From Clostridiales bacterium (GTDB lineage Bacteria > Bacillota > Clostridia > Christensenellales > UBA1242), in assembly GCA_918262735.1 (NCBI GenBank), contig CAKJYJ010000003.1:20883-84882 (forward strand): a stretch of DNA of 64,000 nucleotides, in the 5' to 3' direction. Below the pieces are notes generated by a model. The model made no database searches. It was not told where the DNA came from and worked only from the letters and a program-made list of their open reading frames with translations. Positions 9,086 to 18,161 of this stretch are shown here, piece by piece; position 1 is the stretch's first letter, and the number at the start of each line of letters is the position of its first letter. The position numbers were made by a program, and so were the translations under genes.

Positions 9086-11764
9086 ATGGTTGTTGAATAT
9101 GGCGTTTTAACAGAAGTTACCGATGAGGATATTGAATTATTAAAAACCAACCCGGATAAGTTTTGGCGTGGTGTAACTAAAATTGGAGATTCCGCATTTA
9201 AGGATGTTCAAGGAATGACCAGTATTGTTATTCCTGAGGGCGTAAAGAGCATAGGAGTTAATGCGTTCATCGGAAATAATTTAATTAGTGTTAAAATGCC
9301 AAGCACTTTAGAATCAATTGGTAAAAGTGCCTTTGCAGAATCTTGTAGTTTAAAAGAAGTTGACATGCCAAATGTTAAGACGATTGGAGATTGGGCATTT
9401 TGTGGGTGTGATTCACTTGAAAAAATTATTTTACCAGACGGATTGGAGCAAATTGGAGATGATGCGTTTGGTTGGTGCAAAAATTTGAAAGAAATTGTTA
9501 TTCCTGGCAGTGTTAAGGTTTTACCAAATTTTCCTAATTGTGAATCATTAGAAACCGTTAAATTATGCCCAGGAGTTACAGAAATCAGAGACAATGCATT
9601 TTCTCGAAAATGCGAGAATCTTGAAAACATTGAAATACCTGAAGGTGTTACTATTATCGGGGCAGATGCATTTTGGCATTGTTACAAACTAAATAATGTT
9701 GTGTTACCAGAAAGTGTTACAATAATTGGGGAGCAAGCATTTGCGAGTTGTGTTGCATTGGAAAGTATTGTTATTCCCTCAAATGTAACAGAAATTAAAG
9801 AACGTACCTTTTATAGTTGTCATTCATTAAAGAAAGTTGAAATTAAAAATGGCGTAAAGGAAATAAAGCCAGAGGCATTTCATTCTTGTATAAGTTTAAA
9901 AAGTGTTAGTATCCCCGATAGCGTTGAAAAAATTGGTACAGATGCATTCTATTTGTGTGGAAAGTTAACCAGTATTGATATACCTGGAAGTGTGAAAATA
10001 ATAGACAAATATGCATTTAATTCTTGCGGTCTTACCACTGTTAACATTCAAAATGGAGTTAAAACAATCGGTGCGTTTGCATTTTTAGATTGTTCACACA
10101 TAAAAAATATTGTAATTCCAGAAAGTGTTGAGGAAATAGAATATTATGCATTTAGGGATTGCTTTTGTATGCAAAGTGCCTCAATACCAATGAGTGTTAA
10201 AAGAATTGATCCAGAGGCATTTTCAAAGTGCGGATTTCGTTATATTTATTTTAATGATAAAGAAATATTTCTTTCAGAGGAAGAAGACGAAACCAAGGTG
10301 GGTTATGAATGTGTAGAATATAATGAAAAAAATACTTCAAAAATTTTTAATTCAAATTTCAGACAAAATTATATTCAAGTACACAAATGGAAAGAAGAAA
10401 ACAAGATTAGGTTTATTCCACCAAATTATTTACTCAGTATTTTTCCATCGGACCAAATTGAAAATTTCTTTATTAACAATAACAATCAACGCTGGGGGAG
10501 ACTTGTTAAAGAACTTGGATTTAATGAATACGACATTTTTCTTCCTGAACTATTAAAAATATATTATGCGCTTGGTGGTTTTTCTGAAAACCAAGGTGAA
10601 TGTGAAAAGGCATATAAATACATTGTAGAATATGTTGCAAAAAAACCTGATTCAGATTATTCATACGGTAGAGTTGCCGAAGAAATACATCAAAAATTTT
10701 CCAAACTTGAATTAAATGGACCATACAATAAAGACTTCGCACAGTTTTTTATGAGGTATTATAAGGACGATAAATCATTTATGTCGTTTGACCTGGATGG
10801 AGACGGTAAAAGAGATTACCTCTGTGAGGCACACAATAGGTTTAATCATATTCAAAAAGCATATCCTTACAGAGTTGTTACCGGAAACACTGAAAGGGAA
10901 TTGTTATCGCCTCAATTTGTTGCTGAGCATTGCACATTTGTTATATATGACGATGTGGAAGAGGGAAATGAGGCACTCGCTGAACTGGTTGGAAAGTACG
11001 GATATTCTCAGGAACAGTTTGAAAAGATGCAAGAAATGTACGCTGTTGCAAAAAAAGAGAAGAGTAAGTATGTTATTATGGCGGATAAGGCTAAAGAAAC
11101 CGATTCTGTAAAGTTTAGGCTACTTGACAAAGATGATCCACTGGGCTTTGTTTTGGGTGACATAACTAACTGTTGCCAACATATTGGTGGGGCTGGTGGT
11201 TCGTGCGTTGATGATGGATACACAAACCCAGAAGCGGGCTTCCTTGTGTTTGAGGAGTCTGTTAAAGATGAAAATGGAAACGACACTGGTGAAAAGGTAA
11301 TACTAGCTCAAGCATATATTTGGTATGATCCAGTAACAAAAACGGTTTGTTATGACAACATTGAAATACCAACAGAAATACTAAATAGACTAAGAAAGGG
11401 AAAAGATGGTGACCTCACAACCGCCGAACTTTTAGATGCGGTTGAAAGATCGGCAGAAGCCATTATGCATGCAATGAATAAAAATGGCGTTATGGTTAAA
11501 AAGGTAACAACGGGTGAAGGATATAACGACCTGCGTACAGAATTAAAAAATAGAGGTTATGTGCGTGAAACCGAAGGTCTTGCTAGCCATGGGGGATATG
11601 ACGGATATACTGATGCTGATGAGGCTCAATATGTAATTAAAACCTATGACCAAGTAACAACAGAATGTGCGGAAGAAACTAAAAAGGATGCGGAAAAAGC
11701 AAGAACAAGTCTTAAAGATATTTTTAGAGCAATTAAAAATAGATTGACGGGTAAAGATTTATAA
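9086..11764 (+). CDS. BspA-type leucine-rich-repeat protein with a DITNCCQ C-terminal domain
   Basis: 892 residues. Residues about 30-390 are tandem BspA/LRR_5 repeats (pattern I-G-x-x-A-F-x-x-C-x-x-L-x-x-V-x-I-P), normally a binding solenoid. A spacer follows, with an EF-hand-like loop DLDGDGKRD at about 569-577. The region about 660-830 is a distinct domain holding GDITNCCQHIGGAGGSCV from residue 691 and later AQAYIWYD and YDNIEIP, somewhat like an acyltransferase-fold core, though that is only an impression. There is no signal peptide, membrane segment or sortase motif, so unlike most BspA proteins it should be cytoplasmic. A small coiled-coil gene follows after 16 nt. Role unknown. Confidence 0.8.
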   Translation: MVVEYGVLTEVTDEDIELLKTNPDKFWRGVTKIGDSAFKDVQGMTSIVIPEGVKSIGVNAFIGNNLISVKMPSTLESIGKSAFAESCSLKEVDMPNVKTIGDWAFCGCDSLEKIILPDGLEQIGDDAFGWCKNLKEIVIPGSVKVLPNFPNCESLETVKLCPGVTEIRDNAFSRKCENLENIEIPEGVTIIGADAFWHCYKLNNVVLPESVTIIGEQAFASCVALESIVIPSNVTEIKERTFYSCHSLKKVEIKNGVKEIKPEAFHSCISLKSVSIPDSVEKIGTDAFYLCGKLTSIDIPGSVKIIDKYAFNSCGLTTVNIQNGVKTIGAFAFLDCSHIKNIVIPESVEEIEYYAFRDCFCMQSASIPMSVKRIDPEAFSKCGFRYIYFNDKEIFLSEEEDETKVGYECVEYNEKNTSKIFNSNFRQNYIQVHKWKEENKIRFIPPNYLLSIFPSDQIENFFINNNNQRWGRLVKELGFNEYDIFLPELLKIYYALGGFSENQGECEKAYKYIVEYVAKKPDSDYSYGRVAEEIHQKFSKLELNGPYNKDFAQFFMRYYKDDKSFMSFDLDGDGKRDYLCEAHNRFNHIQKAYPYRVVTGNTERELLSPQFVAEHCTFVIYDDVEEGNEALAELVGKYGYSQEQFEKMQEMYAVAKKEKSKYVIMADKAKETDSVKFRLLDKDDPLGFVLGDITNCCQHIGGAGGSCVDDGYTNPEAGFLVFEESVKDENGNDTGEKVILAQAYIWYDPVTKTVCYDNIEIPTEILNRLRKGKDGDLTTAELLDAVERSAEAIMHAMNKNGVMVKKVTTGEGYNDLRTELKNRGYVRETEGLASHGGYDGYTDADEAQYVIKTYDQVTTECAEETKKDAEKARTSLKDIFRAIKNRLTGKDL

Positions 11765-11780
11765 AAGCGGGAGATGTTAT

Positions 11781-12026
11781 ATGGAAAAAGAAAAACAATT
11801 ATTGATGGGGTTAAACCAAGCAATAGATAGTTTGCTAGCGCGCTTAAAAATGTTAGAGGAAGAAAAAAAGGACATTTTAAGCAGATACAGCGAAGCCAAA
11901 GAAGATGAAATTGATTTAATCCTGCAACAGATGCAAGAAAGCGAGGAAAAATTCAGGCTTGTTTATGAAGAAATGAATAAATTGAGTAGTGAGATTGAAC
12001 AGTTAAAAAAAGAGTATTTAGATTAA
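11781..12026 (+). CDS. Small coiled-coil protein
   Basis: 81 residues, almost entirely charged heptad-like helix (Leu/Ile spaced with Glu/Lys). GGGAGATG precedes the ATG. It begins 16 nt after the LRR gene and both end before one terminator, so the two are probably co-transcribed and the small protein may be a partner of the LRR protein. No family recognised. Confidence 0.72.
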   Translation: MEKEKQLLMGLNQAIDSLLARLKMLEEEKKDILSRYSEAKEDEIDLILQQMQESEEKFRLVYEEMNKLSSEIEQLKKEYLD

Positions 12027-12110
12027 ATCTAAAATGGGTTTTTGACTACTATTCCACATATGTTTATATGAGAATAATTAATTGGACTGAAAGCTGTTAA
12101 TAAATTATGA

Positions 12111-12144
12111 AAAACATTTTGCAAGGGTGTGCAAAGTGTTTTTT
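12111..12144 (+). terminator. Intrinsic terminator after the LRR operon
   Basis: A 13-bp stem with one wobble pair (12111-12123 and 12130-12142), loop AGGGTG, then a T-run. Confidence 0.85.
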
Positions 12145-12191
12145 ATTATATAAAACTATGTGAAGGATAATACAAATGTTTGCCTTTTTGT

Positions 12192-12220
12192 TTTACAAAG
12201 ATTGACGCTTTGTGTATAAT
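12192..12220 (+). promoter_or_regulatory. Promoter of malQ
   Basis: TTTACA (12192-12197), 17-bp spacer, TATAAT (12215-12220). Confidence 0.8.
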
Positions 12221-12226
12221 TTGTAT

Positions 12227-12336
12227 GTACCATAAAAGTGGTTAAGCAATAAGTAAACTGCTTAGTTTATATTGAATTTTAGTATATTATTAAGCGAAAT
12301 AAACAAATATGAATATATTACATTTTGGGAGGAAAA
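12227..12336 (+). other. Untranslated leader of malQ
   Basis: About 110 nt between the predicted transcription start and the ATG, long for this window. It holds a small hairpin TAAGCA/TGCTTA (12243-12248 and 12259-12264) and otherwise AT-rich sequence. No known riboswitch was recognised. Together with the upstream terminator and promoter this accounts for the 310-base stretch without a gene. Confidence 0.5.
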
Positions 12337-13785
12337 ATGAATAAAAAATTAGGTGTGCTCCTTCACGTGTCTTCATTAAAAAGCGAATATGGAATTGGTG
12401 ATTTTGGAAAATCAGCGTATGAATTTATTGATTTTTTATCAGAAAACAAAATAGATGTTTGGCAAATTCTGCCGCTGTCTTCCACCAATATTTACAACTG
12501 CCCATATTCATCTTTGTGTTACTTTTCATTTGACACAATGTATGTTTCGCCAGAAGATTTGTTAAAAAGAAATCTAATTATGGAAAGCGATTTATTGGCG
12601 TTGAAAAAGCTAAAAAAAAGCTCCAAGGTTGAATATTCAAAAGTGAAGGCAGAAAAGTTAAAACTTTTAAACATTGCATATAAAAATATAACCGAGGGTA
12701 TGCTGGAAACTATTAAATTATTATATAATAACGATGCGAAAATCCGAAAATATGCAGAGTATTTGGTGTTGGTTGATAAATATGGTGAAGATTGGAGAAA
12801 ATTTCCATTTAGTGCAAATGATGAAAACAGCAAGGAATATAAAGATTTTTGCAATGATAATTATGATAGAATATTAAAGTATGTTTTCTTTCAATACATA
12901 TTAAATGAAGAGTGGCAAGATGTGTTAAAATATGCAAATATTAGGGGCGTTGAAATATATGGCGACCTACCTGTGTATTCCAATATAAATGCATTTGAGG
13001 TGTACCAAAAGCCAAACATTTACTTGCTGGATAAAAATAAATTTCCAAAGGTATATGGGGGAATGCCCCCAGACAGCATGTGTCCAAAAGGGCAAAATTG
13101 GGGTACTTGTGTGTATAACTGGAAACTAATGAGTAAAGATAACTATGCGTTTTTGGTTGACAAAATTAAAACAGTGTTTAAGTTTTATAATGTTTTAAGA
13201 ATTGACCACTTTATTGGTTATGTTAAGCACTTTGAGGTTGATGCAAAAAACAATGACCCAGCACTTGGGAAATGGACAAAAAGTGGTGGAAAAGAATTTT
13301 TTGAACAACTGTTTAATGAGTTAGACGCAACAAAAATAATTGTTGAGGATTTGGGGGCAATTATTCCAGAGGTTGAAAACACCCGAGATAAATTTAACTT
13401 GACAGGAATGAGCGTTTTGCAAGATTATAAAAATAGCAATTATTTACCAAATAATGTGAAAGAAAACACAATATATTACCTTGGAACTCACGATAACAAC
13501 ACATTTGTTGGGTTCTTAAATTCTCTTAATAAACAAGAGAAAACCGAGTTTTTAACACTGCTTAATATTAGAACAAAGAATAATAAGAAAATATGCCTAG
13601 AGTGCATAAATAAAATGATGGAAAGCAAAGGCGGTACTGTTATTTTGCAAATGCAAGATTTTTTACTTCAGGACGAAAAATTCAGAATGAACGTTCCGGG
13701 AAGAGCAGAGGATTGTTGGGAATATAAAGTTCCAAACAACTATAAAAAGAAATTTATAAAAACGCTGTCCAAAATTAGGAGATAA
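12337..13785 (+). CDS. malQ: 4-alpha-glucanotransferase
   Basis: 482 residues, GH77 amylomaltase that transfers alpha-1,4-glucan segments in maltodextrin or glycogen metabolism. Visible family motifs are GIGDFG near the N-terminus, QILPLS, the nucleophile Asp in RIDHFIGY (D290), the acid/base Glu in IIVEDLG, and the third catalytic Asp in GTHDNNT. The ATG at 12337 has GGGAGG four bases upstream; an in-frame TTG at 12325 overlaps that ribosome site and is rejected. Transcribed alone from the promoter at 12192, ending at the hairpin at 13820. Confidence 0.95.
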   Translation: MNKKLGVLLHVSSLKSEYGIGDFGKSAYEFIDFLSENKIDVWQILPLSSTNIYNCPYSSLCYFSFDTMYVSPEDLLKRNLIMESDLLALKKLKKSSKVEYSKVKAEKLKLLNIAYKNITEGMLETIKLLYNNDAKIRKYAEYLVLVDKYGEDWRKFPFSANDENSKEYKDFCNDNYDRILKYVFFQYILNEEWQDVLKYANIRGVEIYGDLPVYSNINAFEVYQKPNIYLLDKNKFPKVYGGMPPDSMCPKGQNWGTCVYNWKLMSKDNYAFLVDKIKTVFKFYNVLRIDHFIGYVKHFEVDAKNNDPALGKWTKSGGKEFFEQLFNELDATKIIVEDLGAIIPEVENTRDKFNLTGMSVLQDYKNSNYLPNNVKENTIYYLGTHDNNTFVGFLNSLNKQEKTEFLTLLNIRTKNNKKICLECINKMMESKGGTVILQMQDFLLQDEKFRMNVPGRAEDCWEYKVPNNYKKKFIKTLSKIRR

Positions 13786-13819
13786 ATGTAAAGTAACTTT
13801 TCAAACATTAAAAAACATT

Positions 13820-13844
13820 GGCAATACGTTTGTGTTGCCTTTTT
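13820..13844 (+). terminator. Intrinsic terminator of malQ
   Basis: GGCAATAC/GTGTTGCC stem, GTTT loop and a five-base T-run. Confidence 0.88.
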
Positions 13845-13904
13845 GTTATCAATTTTAATTTCTTTTGTAAATTATTAAAAATGATTAGGTATTTTTATTT
13901 TATA

Positions 13905-13913
13905 TGTTATAAT
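13905..13913 (+). promoter_or_regulatory. Extended -10 promoter giving a leaderless start
   Basis: TG-T-TATAAT with the hexamer at 13908-13913, a poor -35 (TTAGGT at 13885-13890), and the ATG only 6 nt downstream at 13920. Confidence 0.68.
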
Positions 13914-13919
13914 ACAGGT

Positions 13920-14705
13920 ATGATTGGAAACGTTATTGGTGACCTTGCGGGGTCAATTTATGAGTATGAACAGTTAAAAGATTATCATTCAGTTTACATT
14001 AGTAAACTAATTGAAGATAATGCCTTTTTTAGCGATGATACCATTTTAACGGTTGCTGTTGCAGATGCAATCTTAACCCGCACACCATATGAAACCAAAC
14101 TAAAAGAATACACAAAAAAATATAAAAATTATAAACCAAACTTTGAACCATACTTCAAAACAGCATTTTCTCCAAATTTTATTAAGTGGGCAGAGCAAAA
14201 TGATGCTGGAACAAGCAACGGGAATGGAGCACTGATGAGGGTTGCACCTGTTGGGTTTTTGTTTAATAACGAAAATGATGTTATTAAAAATGCATATCTT
14301 GCAACAATTCCATCACACAATAATCCAATTGCAATAAAGTCTGCACAAATTGTTGCGCTTATTATTCTTTATGCAAGGAATGGTTTAACAAAAGAACATA
14401 TCAAGAATAAATTAAATTTGAACATATATAGACCATTTGGGACGGGCTTTAACACAACTTGTGAAGACACACTAGAAATTTGTTTATATTCATTCTTTAA
14501 TTCAAATTCTTTTGAAGAAGCAATTGCTCGTGTAATTAGTTTTGGTGGCGACACAGACACAAACGCTTGCATTGTTGGTGGAATGGCTGAGGCAATGTGG
14601 GGAGTTGACTATAAAACAAGGGCAAAAGCAATGAATTATCTTCCACAAGAATTTCAAGACATATTGGGCAGGGCATATGCAAAAGTTGAAAATAGAATAA
14701 GGTAA
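13920..14705 (+). CDS. ADP-ribosylglycohydrolase family protein
   Basis: 261 residues, DraG/ARH-like. Metal-binding and substrate motifs are all visible: GDLAGSIYE, FFSDDT, GNGALMR-APVG, IPSHNNP and GGDTDTNACIVGG. Such enzymes remove ADP-ribose from protein side chains or nucleic acid, or hydrolyse related metabolites. The family normally starts at this MIGNVIGD segment; a 34-residue longer frame is hydrophobic noise upstream of the -10. No ADP-ribosyltransferase partner is adjacent. Confidence 0.92.
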   Translation: MIGNVIGDLAGSIYEYEQLKDYHSVYISKLIEDNAFFSDDTILTVAVADAILTRTPYETKLKEYTKKYKNYKPNFEPYFKTAFSPNFIKWAEQNDAGTSNGNGALMRVAPVGFLFNNENDVIKNAYLATIPSHNNPIAIKSAQIVALIILYARNGLTKEHIKNKLNLNIYRPFGTGFNTTCEDTLEICLYSFFNSNSFEEAIARVISFGGDTDTNACIVGGMAEAMWGVDYKTRAKAMNYLPQEFQDILGRAYAKVENRIR

Positions 14706-14726
14706 ATAAAATAATTATTAATAAAA

Positions 14727-14755
14727 AATAGCAGGCGTTATTGCCTGCCATTTTT
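14727..14755. terminator. Bidirectional terminator
   Basis: GCAGGC/GCCTGC stem with GTTATT loop between an A-run and a T-run; serves the genes ending at 14705 (+) and 14792 (-). Confidence 0.88.
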
Positions 14756-14791
14756 ATATAATTAACAAAAATTTAATATTTTTTGCAAAAA

Positions 14792-15787
14792 TTATAGGAA
14801 TAAATCATTATTTTTGCTTAATTTTTCAATTTCTTTTCTTTCTTCATCAATTTCTTTTTTGAATTTTACAATGGCTTTTTTAACATAACTATTGTAGTAT
14901 TCTTTAATAAATTCAGACTTTTTCTTTTCAGTTATAATATCGTTTTCGAGTTTTGTTATAATTTCTTTTTCTATACAATCAACAAGATTTGGATAATAAT
15001 TTAGATAGCCATTAAATTTATTTTCATTAAAATTCCCCATAAGTTCTTCATAAATGCAATTGATTTTTGGAAGATTATATATGTCTTCAATTGGCGATTT
15101 AGTATTATTATATAATGTTTTAACAACACAATCATTTGGTGAGTATTTTACTTTTCCAATTGTGAAGTTTGCATTATTGGTAATTAATTTGTCAACATTG
15201 CTTGTGGTGGAGTAGTTATATGTGTCAATCTGCAAATTAGATTCAAGAATAATTTTATGCTCATCCACTAGTTTTTGCAATTGTTTTAAGGAATACTTTT
15301 TATTTGTGTCAAAATCCTCATCGCAAAATATAGTTAGTTTAACTGGGTGATAAAATTCCTCGAAATATGGATTTTCGTTTGACCATGAACCATTTTTGTC
15401 TTTAGCAATTATATTTGTATATATTTCTTTTTTAACAAGGTTTTTTCCAAGAATGCTTTCTGACAATCTTTTATTGTTGAACCTAAACAAATATTTACCA
15501 TCGTAGTCTGTTCCAAATTTTTTCACAAATGAATTTTTTGTATCTTCATTTAACCATGAGGTTATTTTGCTATAAACATATGTGTTAGTGCGAAAATTAT
15601 CTGGCTTTAATTGTGAAAACTTGCTTTGTAGACGATATACCTTAAAAGCATCGGTAGTATATCTGCGAAATTTTAGTTCATTCATTTTTTTAGTTATTGT
15701 ATTAACCAATTCTTCTTGTTTTTTAAGACAAGTGCTAGCATATTGTTTAGCATCATTTAATAAATCAAAATACTTAGAATTCCCCAT
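14792..15787 (-). CDS. Hypothetical protein, 331 residues
   Basis: Unrecognised soluble protein rich in Lys, Asn and Tyr, with a predicted helical N-terminus and a Lys/Glu-rich coiled-coil C-terminus (last 60 residues). It has a consensus promoter and GAGGTAAAG before the ATG, so it is a genuine gene. There is no signal peptide or membrane segment. Codon and base use look like its neighbours. No functional clue from context: it lies between the ADP-ribosylglycohydrolase and murA on the opposite strand from both. Confidence 0.7.
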   Translation of the reverse strand: MGNSKYFDLLNDAKQYASTCLKKQEELVNTITKKMNELKFRRYTTDAFKVYRLQSKFSQLKPDNFRTNTYVYSKITSWLNEDTKNSFVKKFGTDYDGKYLFRFNNKRLSESILGKNLVKKEIYTNIIAKDKNGSWSNENPYFEEFYHPVKLTIFCDEDFDTNKKYSLKQLQKLVDEHKIILESNLQIDTYNYSTTSNVDKLITNNANFTIGKVKYSPNDCVVKTLYNNTKSPIEDIYNLPKINCIYEELMGNFNENKFNGYLNYYPNLVDCIEKEIITKLENDIITEKKKSEFIKEYYNSYVKKAIVKFKKEIDEERKEIEKLSKNNDLFL

Positions 15788-15805
15788 ACTTTACCTCACA
15801 CTAGA

Positions 15806-15834
15806 ATTTTACCAAAAAAGTAGTGTTGTGTCAA
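15806..15834 (-). promoter_or_regulatory. Promoter of the 331-residue gene
   Basis: Minus strand TTGACA (15829-15834), 17-bp spacer, TAAAAT (15806-15811). Confidence 0.87.
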
Positions 15835-15861
15835 TATGCATAATTGCACATTTTTTACATT

Positions 15862-15891
15862 TTAACAAAATATTCCCATTCACCATATAAT
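15862..15891 (+). promoter_or_regulatory. Promoter of murA
   Basis: TTAACA (15862-15867), 18-bp spacer, TATAAT (15886-15891). The transcript leader is only about ten bases. Confidence 0.75.
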
Positions 15892-15908
15892 GCTTTGGTG
15901 AGGTGACA

Positions 15909-17168
15909 ATGGATAAATTTCATATTGTTGGTGGAAACAGAATTTGTGGTGAAATATCGGTTGATACAGCAAAGAATGCTCTGCTTCCAATTCTTGCTGG
16001 AAGCATACTAACAAACGAGCAAATACAAATTCAAAATATTACATATTATAGCGACATAAACAGTATGATTGAAATATTAAATTATCTGGGGGTGGTTGTT
16101 AAAAAGTTAGATGAGTCAATCATTTTGGATGCGAGTAGTATTAATCGTTTTGACATCCCACAATCTTTAACAAGTAAACTTCGCGCATCTATTTTTTTTA
16201 TTGGCCCGCTATTAACAAAGTTAAAGAGAGCAAGGGTTTCATATCCTGGTGGCTGTAGCATTGGTTCAAGGCCAATAGATATTCATCTAAATGGCTTAAT
16301 TGCTCTTGGTGCAGAAGTGGTTGAAAAACATGGCTATATTGATATTTGTGCTGATAAATTGAAGAGCGGGACGGTTCACCTATCTTTTCCAAGTGTTGGC
16401 GCAACAGAAAACCTTATTATGGCTTCGGTTAAACTAAGAGGTGTTACAACTTTGGTTGGGGTTGCAAAAGAACCGGAGATTGTTGACCTATGTAATTTTC
16501 TAAACCAAATGGGTGCAAAAATAAACGGGCAAGGAACAGATGTTATTGAAATTGAAGGTGTGGAAAATCTTTTTGGCACAACATATAAACCAATTAGTGA
16601 CAGGATAGTTGCTGGTACATATTTAATGCTTCCATTAATCTGTGGTGGAGAATTAGTAATTAATAATGCGAATTATACTCATATTTTACCTTTTTATAAT
16701 TTAGTTTCAAATAATGCTTGCAATGTTAAGGCATATAATGATAAAATAGTGGTGTTGTGTAATAGGAGGCTTAAATCATTTGGCAAGGTTGAAACTTTGC
16801 CATATCCGCATTTTCCAACCGACCTTCAACAACAACTTGGTGCACTTTCAAGCGTGTGCAAAGGCACAACAATAATTGTTGAAAATATGTTTGAAAATAG
16901 GTTTAACCATGTTCAAGAATTAACAAAAATGGGAGCGAATATTTCGGTTAAAGATAGGGTGTGTGTTGTTCAGGGTGTTAAAACTCTTTATGGGGCAGAA
17001 GTCGTTGCACATGACCTTAGAGGTGGCGCTTCGTTAACACTTGCTGGGCTTTGCGCAGAAGGATACACAACTATTATTGGTGCCAACATTATTGATAGGG
17101 GATATTTTCAACTTGAAGATAAATTATCAAAAATTGGTGCAAATATTAAAAGAATTATTAATAATTAA
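15909..17168 (+). CDS. murA: UDP-N-acetylglucosamine 1-carboxyvinyltransferase
   Basis: 419 residues, the first committed enzyme of peptidoglycan synthesis: it adds enolpyruvate from PEP to UDP-GlcNAc in the cytoplasm. Key positions are visible: the KN pair in VDTAKNALLP, the catalytic cysteine C116 in PGGCSIGSRP (fosfomycin-sensitive form), FPTDLQ, ENRFNHVQEL and DLRGGASLTLAG. Start taken at ATG 15909 after GAGGTG; a GTG six bases upstream overlaps the ribosome site. A ftsQ-like gene follows, a pairing typical of division and cell-wall clusters. Confidence 0.95.
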   Translation: MDKFHIVGGNRICGEISVDTAKNALLPILAGSILTNEQIQIQNITYYSDINSMIEILNYLGVVVKKLDESIILDASSINRFDIPQSLTSKLRASIFFIGPLLTKLKRARVSYPGGCSIGSRPIDIHLNGLIALGAEVVEKHGYIDICADKLKSGTVHLSFPSVGATENLIMASVKLRGVTTLVGVAKEPEIVDLCNFLNQMGAKINGQGTDVIEIEGVENLFGTTYKPISDRIVAGTYLMLPLICGGELVINNANYTHILPFYNLVSNNACNVKAYNDKIVVLCNRRLKSFGKVETLPYPHFPTDLQQQLGALSSVCKGTTIIVENMFENRFNHVQELTKMGANISVKDRVCVVQGVKTLYGAEVVAHDLRGGASLTLAGLCAEGYTTIIGANIIDRGYFQLEDKLSKIGANIKRIINN

Positions 17169-17223
17169 TCAAAAATGTTAATATTTTTTACATTTTTTAG
17201 AAAAATGCATTAGGAGTACAAAA

Positions 17224-18078
17224 GTGAAATATAAGAAGTTACTGATTATTCTTGGCTGTTTATTAGGTGTTATTCTACTTGGAATAATGCTGTCATTCAC
17301 ATTGTTTAGGCTTAAAAAAGTTACATTGGATTTCAAAAACGAAACAACCATCTATGCTTCCGATGAAAGTAAAGAAGCGGTAATTAGAACGGGTGGATTT
17401 TCATATAACACACCAATCTTTAATGTTAATAAAAATGAAATAGAAGAAAAATTAGAAAAAGAAAATCCATACCTTAAAGTTATAAATATTGAAACGGTTT
17501 TTCCAGATAAAATTGTTATTCATTGTGCACAAAGAGAGGAACTATTTGCTATTAAAATTTCAGATAGTTTATACTATGTTTGTGATGATGAGTTAAAAGT
17601 GTTAAGTATGCTTACAAACACATCTTTATATGAAAGTGCCAATAATAATGCGATTTTGCTTGATGGAATTGATGTTCTAAACAAGTCGGCAAAACTTGGT
17701 GAAAAATTAAATATTGAAGGATGCGAGGATATTGTTAAAAATATTTCAACAGCATTTGCATATAATAACAGAACAATTTCAGATATAAAAGGCATGTTTA
17801 AGAGTATAACTGTTAAACGTGATAAAAACGATTTATATACTCAAAGGGTTGAATCATATTTAGTTTTCAAAACTTTTGATGACTTTGAAATTACGTTAGG
17901 ACTTGCGAGATGCGACCTTGTTCAAAAAGTGTATTTTATGCTTGCAATTATTCCACAAAGCCAAGATAAAATTGGTGAGTACAACCTCATTATTGAAATT
18001 GATCCAAGCAACACTGCAAATACATATATAAGATATGAAAAAATACAAACAAACAATAACGACAACGACGGTGATTAA
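17224..18078 (+). CDS. FtsQ/DivIB-like cell division protein
   Basis: 284 residues: a short cytoplasmic N-terminus, one membrane segment (about residues 6-25), then a POTRA-like domain (LKKVTLDFKNETTIY onward, with NPYLKVINIETVFPDKIVIH) and an extracellular beta domain. This is the architecture of FtsQ/DivIB, which joins FtsL and FtsB in the divisome. The start is GTG at 17224 with TAGGAG (17211-17216) seven bases upstream. It follows murA by 55 nt and is probably co-transcribed. Sequence similarity in this family is low, so the call rests on architecture and context. Confidence 0.78.
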   Translation: MKYKKLLIILGCLLGVILLGIMLSFTLFRLKKVTLDFKNETTIYASDESKEAVIRTGGFSYNTPIFNVNKNEIEEKLEKENPYLKVINIETVFPDKIVIHCAQREELFAIKISDSLYYVCDDELKVLSMLTNTSLYESANNNAILLDGIDVLNKSAKLGEKLNIEGCEDIVKNISTAFAYNNRTISDIKGMFKSITVKRDKNDLYTQRVESYLVFKTFDDFEITLGLARCDLVQKVYFMLAIIPQSQDKIGEYNLIIEIDPSNTANTYIRYEKIQTNNNDNDGD

Positions 18079-18105
18079 TGCCCGTGTTGTTTTTTAGAAA
18101 ATTTG

Positions 18106-18138
18106 GCAAGAAATTTGTAATAATTCTTGCTTTTTTTT
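18106..18138 (+). terminator. Intrinsic terminator of the murA operon
   Basis: GCAAGAA/TTCTTGC stem (18106-18112 and 18124-18130) followed by eight Ts. Its 3' arm overlaps the -35 of the rpsB promoter. Confidence 0.82.
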
Positions 18139-18155
18139 CGCTGTTGTGCTATACT
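18127..18155 (+). promoter_or_regulatory. Promoter of rpsB-tsf
   Basis: TTGCTT (18127-18132), 17-bp spacer, extended TG-C-TATACT (-10 at 18150-18155). Confidence 0.78.
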
Positions 18156-18161
18156 CGCAGA

